A stretch of 64,000 bases of DNA, from positions 1,736,001-1,800,000 of the forward strand of contig OY970336.1 in NCBI GenBank assembly GCA_963717455.1. Reading direction: 5' to 3'. Position numbers and translations under genes: made by a program. The notes beneath the pieces were generated by a model. That model saw only the letters and a list, made by a program, of their open reading frames with translations. It made no database searches and was not told where the DNA came from. Shown here in pieces: positions 61,679-64,000 of the stretch. Every line of letters begins with the position of its first letter. The stretch's first letter is position 1. Source of the stretch: Bog-473 sp963717455. GTDB taxonomy: Bacteria > Actinomycetota > Acidimicrobiia > Acidimicrobiales > RAAP-2.

Positions 61679-62565
61679 CGGGAGCCGACGACGATCTGGG
61701 GCCCCTGCTCAACCCGCTCCCCGAGGAACCGTCCCCGAGGCGGGCAGCCCCGGCCGCCGACGAACCACACCTCCGACGGCGCCACCTCCGGTTCCTCCGT
61801 CACCCCCGCCGGGCGCCCACTGGCGACCGCCACCCGCTCCACCCCCTCGAGCTGCTCGCTATGGCGTGGCGGACCGGCCGGCTCGAGCCCGCCCGGGTGC
61901 TCGTCCCCGCCCTCGTGATCTTCGGCCTCGATGCGATGCAGAGCACCTGGTTCACCGAGATCTCCACGGACCATCTGGGGCTCGAGTCCCTCACGAGCGT
62001 CGTCATCTTCGGCGCGTCCTCCCTCGGGCTCACTTTCTACGCGGGCATGCTCGAACGCCTCGTGGGCGCCGTCGAGCGCAACCTGACGCCGCAGCCAGTC
62101 TCCGAGGTGTTGGCCACGCTGCCCTGGATACGGCTCATCATCGCCGAGGCCATCCTGTTCCTGGTCACCGCCGTCAGCGCGCTCTTCCTCATCATCCCCG
62201 GACTCGTGGTCGGGACGCTGTGCGCCCTGGTCGGACCGCTCATCAACCTGCTCGACTGCTCGGTGCGCGATGCGTTCCGTCGGTCGGTGCGGCTCGTCTG
62301 GCCCCACTTCTGGATTGTGTTCGTGATGATCACCGTGCCGCTGGCCATCGAGCACGAGGTGGTCGTCCTGATCAAGGACCTCGTGCCCCACGAGCGGGTC
62401 CTCCTCGTCTTCCTGACCAACTTCGTCCTCGGCGCGACCTTCGGGGTGGCTCTGGGCCTCGTCGAGGTGTCGCTGGCGGAGCGCCTCGTCACCGGGGCGC
62501 ACGGACCCGGCGGAGACGTACGCTCTGAGGACGTGGAGCTGCCGGGCGGGGCAGCGCCGGCGTAG
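61675..62565 (+). CDS. Integral membrane protein, unknown function
   Basis: The 296-aa protein has an Arg/Pro-rich cytoplasmic N-terminus (~65 residues), then several membrane segments: VLVPALVIFGLDAMQSTWFT, LTSVVIFGASSLGLTFYAG, LIIAEAILFLVTAVSALFLI, GLVVGTLCALVGPLINLL and WIVFVMITVPLAIEHEVV. The pattern FIIPGLVVGTLCALVGPLIN with RSVRLVWPHFW resembles the glycerophosphoryl-diester phosphodiesterase-type membrane domain or YciC-like proteins. I do not assign a function. ATG 61675 overlaps the preceding stop (ATGA). Confidence 0.75.
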   Translation: MTGADDDLGPLLNPLPEEPSPRRAAPAADEPHLRRRHLRFLRHPRRAPTGDRHPLHPLELLAMAWRTGRLEPARVLVPALVIFGLDAMQSTWFTEISTDHLGLESLTSVVIFGASSLGLTFYAGMLERLVGAVERNLTPQPVSEVLATLPWIRLIIAEAILFLVTAVSALFLIIPGLVVGTLCALVGPLINLLDCSVRDAFRRSVRLVWPHFWIVFVMITVPLAIEHEVVVLIKDLVPHERVLLVFLTNFVLGATFGVALGLVEVSLAERLVTGAHGPGGDVRSEDVELPGGAAPA

Positions 62566-62730
62566 GGAGGCAAGACAGGATCCCAACCTCGGACCACGTA
62601 ACCGGCCAGGATTGAAACCGTCAGGAGTGAGGGACGAGGGTCCACGGCCACGGCCAGCACGCCGAGACAGCACATCCCAGGAACTCCGGACACGAGGCAC
62701 AGCCCGAGACCAGGACAGTAGGAGGTCACG

Positions 62731-63489
62731 ATGGAAGAGACGATCCACGGAACGACGATGCCGGTGCTCGAGCTCTCGCTCCAGCCGGGCGAGTCGATCG
62801 TGTCGGAAGCCGGCGAGTTCTCCTGGATGTCGGATGCCATCCAGATGACCACCAACACCGGCGGCGGCATGGGCGGCAAGGGACTCATGGGAGCCGTCAA
62901 GAGAGCGGTGTCGGGCGCCTCCATCATGATGACCACCTACACGGCCCAGGGCGGCTCCGGATCCATCGCCTTCGCGTCCAAGGTCCCGGGCCACATCCTG
63001 CCGATCGACGTGGCACCGGGGAACGAGTTCATGGTCCACCGCCACGGCTTCATGGCGGCGACGCAGGGGATCGAGCTGTCCATGGGGTTCCAGCAGTCGT
63101 TCCGGGGTGGGATCTTCGGTGGCGAGGGGCTCATCCTGCAGAAGATCGGCGGCACCGGCAGGGCCTTCATCGACCTCTCGGGCGAGGTGATCGTCTACGA
63201 CCTCGCGCCCGGGCAGACGATGCGGGTGCACCCGGGCCACGCCGGGCTCTTCCAGGCCTCGGTCACATTCTCGGTGCAGAAGGTCCCGGGACTCGCCAAC
63301 CGCTACATGGGCGCCGACGGCCATCACTTCGCCGTGCTGACGGGGCCGGGCCGGATCTGGCTGCAGTCGATGCCCATCGCGTTGCTGGCCGGCGTCATCG
63401 GCGAGTACATGCCCGACGACCATCGTGGGGTGGAGGGTGCTGCGGTCGGCGTCGGGGCGACCAAGGTCCTGGGCGACCTGTTCAAGTAA
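62731..63489 (+). CDS. AIM24 / TIGR00266-family protein
   Basis: The 252-aa protein is a TIGR00266/AIM24-type beta-barrel protein: SLQPGESIVSEAGEFSWMSD, GGKGLMGAVKRAVSGASIMM, TTYTAQGGSGSIAFASKVPG, IDLSGEVIVYDLAPGQTMRV and GRIWLQSMPIALLAGVIGEY. The family is widespread in bacteria and mitochondria and has no firm biochemical role. A strong AGGAGG ribosome site lies before ATG 62731. The gene is 165 bp from the membrane protein gene, probably a separate unit. Confidence 0.87.
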   Translation: MEETIHGTTMPVLELSLQPGESIVSEAGEFSWMSDAIQMTTNTGGGMGGKGLMGAVKRAVSGASIMMTTYTAQGGSGSIAFASKVPGHILPIDVAPGNEFMVHRHGFMAATQGIELSMGFQQSFRGGIFGGEGLILQKIGGTGRAFIDLSGEVIVYDLAPGQTMRVHPGHAGLFQASVTFSVQKVPGLANRYMGADGHHFAVLTGPGRIWLQSMPIALLAGVIGEYMPDDHRGVEGAAVGVGATKVLGDLFK

Positions 63490-63586
63490 TCCGGGTCGGG
63501 TCGAGCGGTCCGCTTGGGTCGCTGCGGTCCGCCCGCCGGAACCGGTCCGGCAGCCGGGCCCGGCGGCCAGCCCGGGTCCGGGCCCG

Positions 63587-64000
63587 TCAGGAGAGGTTGA
63601 TGGCCTCGGGGGGGACGGTGAGGGCGACCGGCTTGCCGTAGGGGCTGAAGACGAGGGTGCCGACCTCGCCCGGCGTGTCGTTGACGATCCGGTACACGAC
63701 GGGCTGGCCCTTGGCGGCGACGTACATCAGGCCCGTGCTCCGCTTGCCGTTGCTCGTGTCCTTCACGATGACGACTGTGTGGCCCCGGAACGTCGTCGGG
63801 CGGCCGACCGTGAGCGGCGTCGGGTGGCCCTCGAAGGCGGCGGCGACCAGGTCGGCCGCACTGAGGAACTGGTCGAAGGAGGCAAAGCGGGCATCGAGGG
63901 CGGAGAACTCGAGCCACTTGCCGCCGTACTGGTTGGTCTGCGCCGCCGTGGCGTGGCTGGCCCAGAACCTCTTCGGCGCGTTGAAGTAGAGCAGCGGCCC
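63587..64000 (-). CDS. partial hypothetical protein (C-terminal part)
   Basis: Only the last 137 residues are in the window; the start is past the right edge. The reading ends with INLS-stop and contains NQYGGKWLEFSALDARFASF, GRPTTFRGHTVVIVKDTSNG, YVAAKGQPVVYRIVNDTPGE and FSPYGKPVALTVPPEAINLS. The beta-rich pattern resembles the C-terminal part of LolA/LppX-like lipoproteins that carry a lipid, but no signal peptide or lipobox can be seen. I do not assign a function. Confidence 0.6.
   Translation of the reverse strand, partial: GPLLYFNAPKRFWASHATAAQTNQYGGKWLEFSALDARFASFDQFLSAADLVAAAFEGHPTPLTVGRPTTFRGHTVVIVKDTSNGKRSTGLMYVAAKGQPVVYRIVNDTPGEVGTLVFSPYGKPVALTVPPEAINLS

Overview
The window reads as high-GC actinobacterial DNA, most like an Acidimicrobiia-type soil or freshwater lineage. 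This is an inference from GC-rich codon use, F420/luciferase-type oxidoreductases, mycobacterial-style FadE/FadD genes, an actinobacterial BsaP, and secreted proteins with SDGGIF-type repeats. No rRNA, tRNA, CRISPR array or insertion sequence was seen.

1-8.1 kb is housekeeping: the end of a DUF5719-like gene, a DUF4349 protein paired with an ECF sigma factor, ftsH, a frameshifted CPBP protease, and a tight phosphomannomutase / Trm112-like / phosphohexose isomerase group for sugar phosphates.

8.1-39.6 kb is dominated by steroid and lipid catabolism. A thiolase diverges from a fadE26-fadE27-like pair (ChsE4-ChsE5 type). A cyp125-like P450 with two luciferase-like monooxygenases diverges from an igr-like operon in the order fadE29, chsH2, fadE28, chsH1, ltp2, the set that removes the last three carbons of the cholesterol side chain in mycobacteria. 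fadD17-like and fadD19-like CoA ligases, another FadD, another FadE and further oxidoreductases follow. Five near-identical 14-bp sites matching the KstR consensus TnnAACnnGTTnnA, exactly or with one mismatch, lie just upstream of these genes and I noticed none elsewhere, so the locus looks like one regulon. A decayed Anbu (proteasome-type protease) gene lies in the cyp125/fadE29 divergent region. Two secreted repeat proteins are interleaved with the ligases.

39.8-49.5 kb holds a secreted glutamic (G1) peptidase broken by an in-frame TGA at a conserved Trp, an archaeal-type riboflavin synthase, and a biotin locus in two parts: bioA (frameshifted)-bioF-bioD, then bioB with the small BsaP protein. 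Between them are an HNH/DUF222 gene, a 2-hydroxyacid dehydrogenase and a YihY-type membrane protein.

49.5-64 kb is mixed accessory and housekeeping: an acyl-CoA dehydrogenase, a TetR/MFS efflux pair with an inverted-repeat operator, a P450-cupin-amidase-F420 oxidoreductase group, PPK2 coupled to an orphan D12 adenine methyltransferase, a methyltransferase/membrane protein pair, an AIM24-like protein and a partial C-terminal gene. Several genes carry single indels or a stop in otherwise conserved frames, so either the assembly has residual errors or the genome is accumulating pseudogenes.
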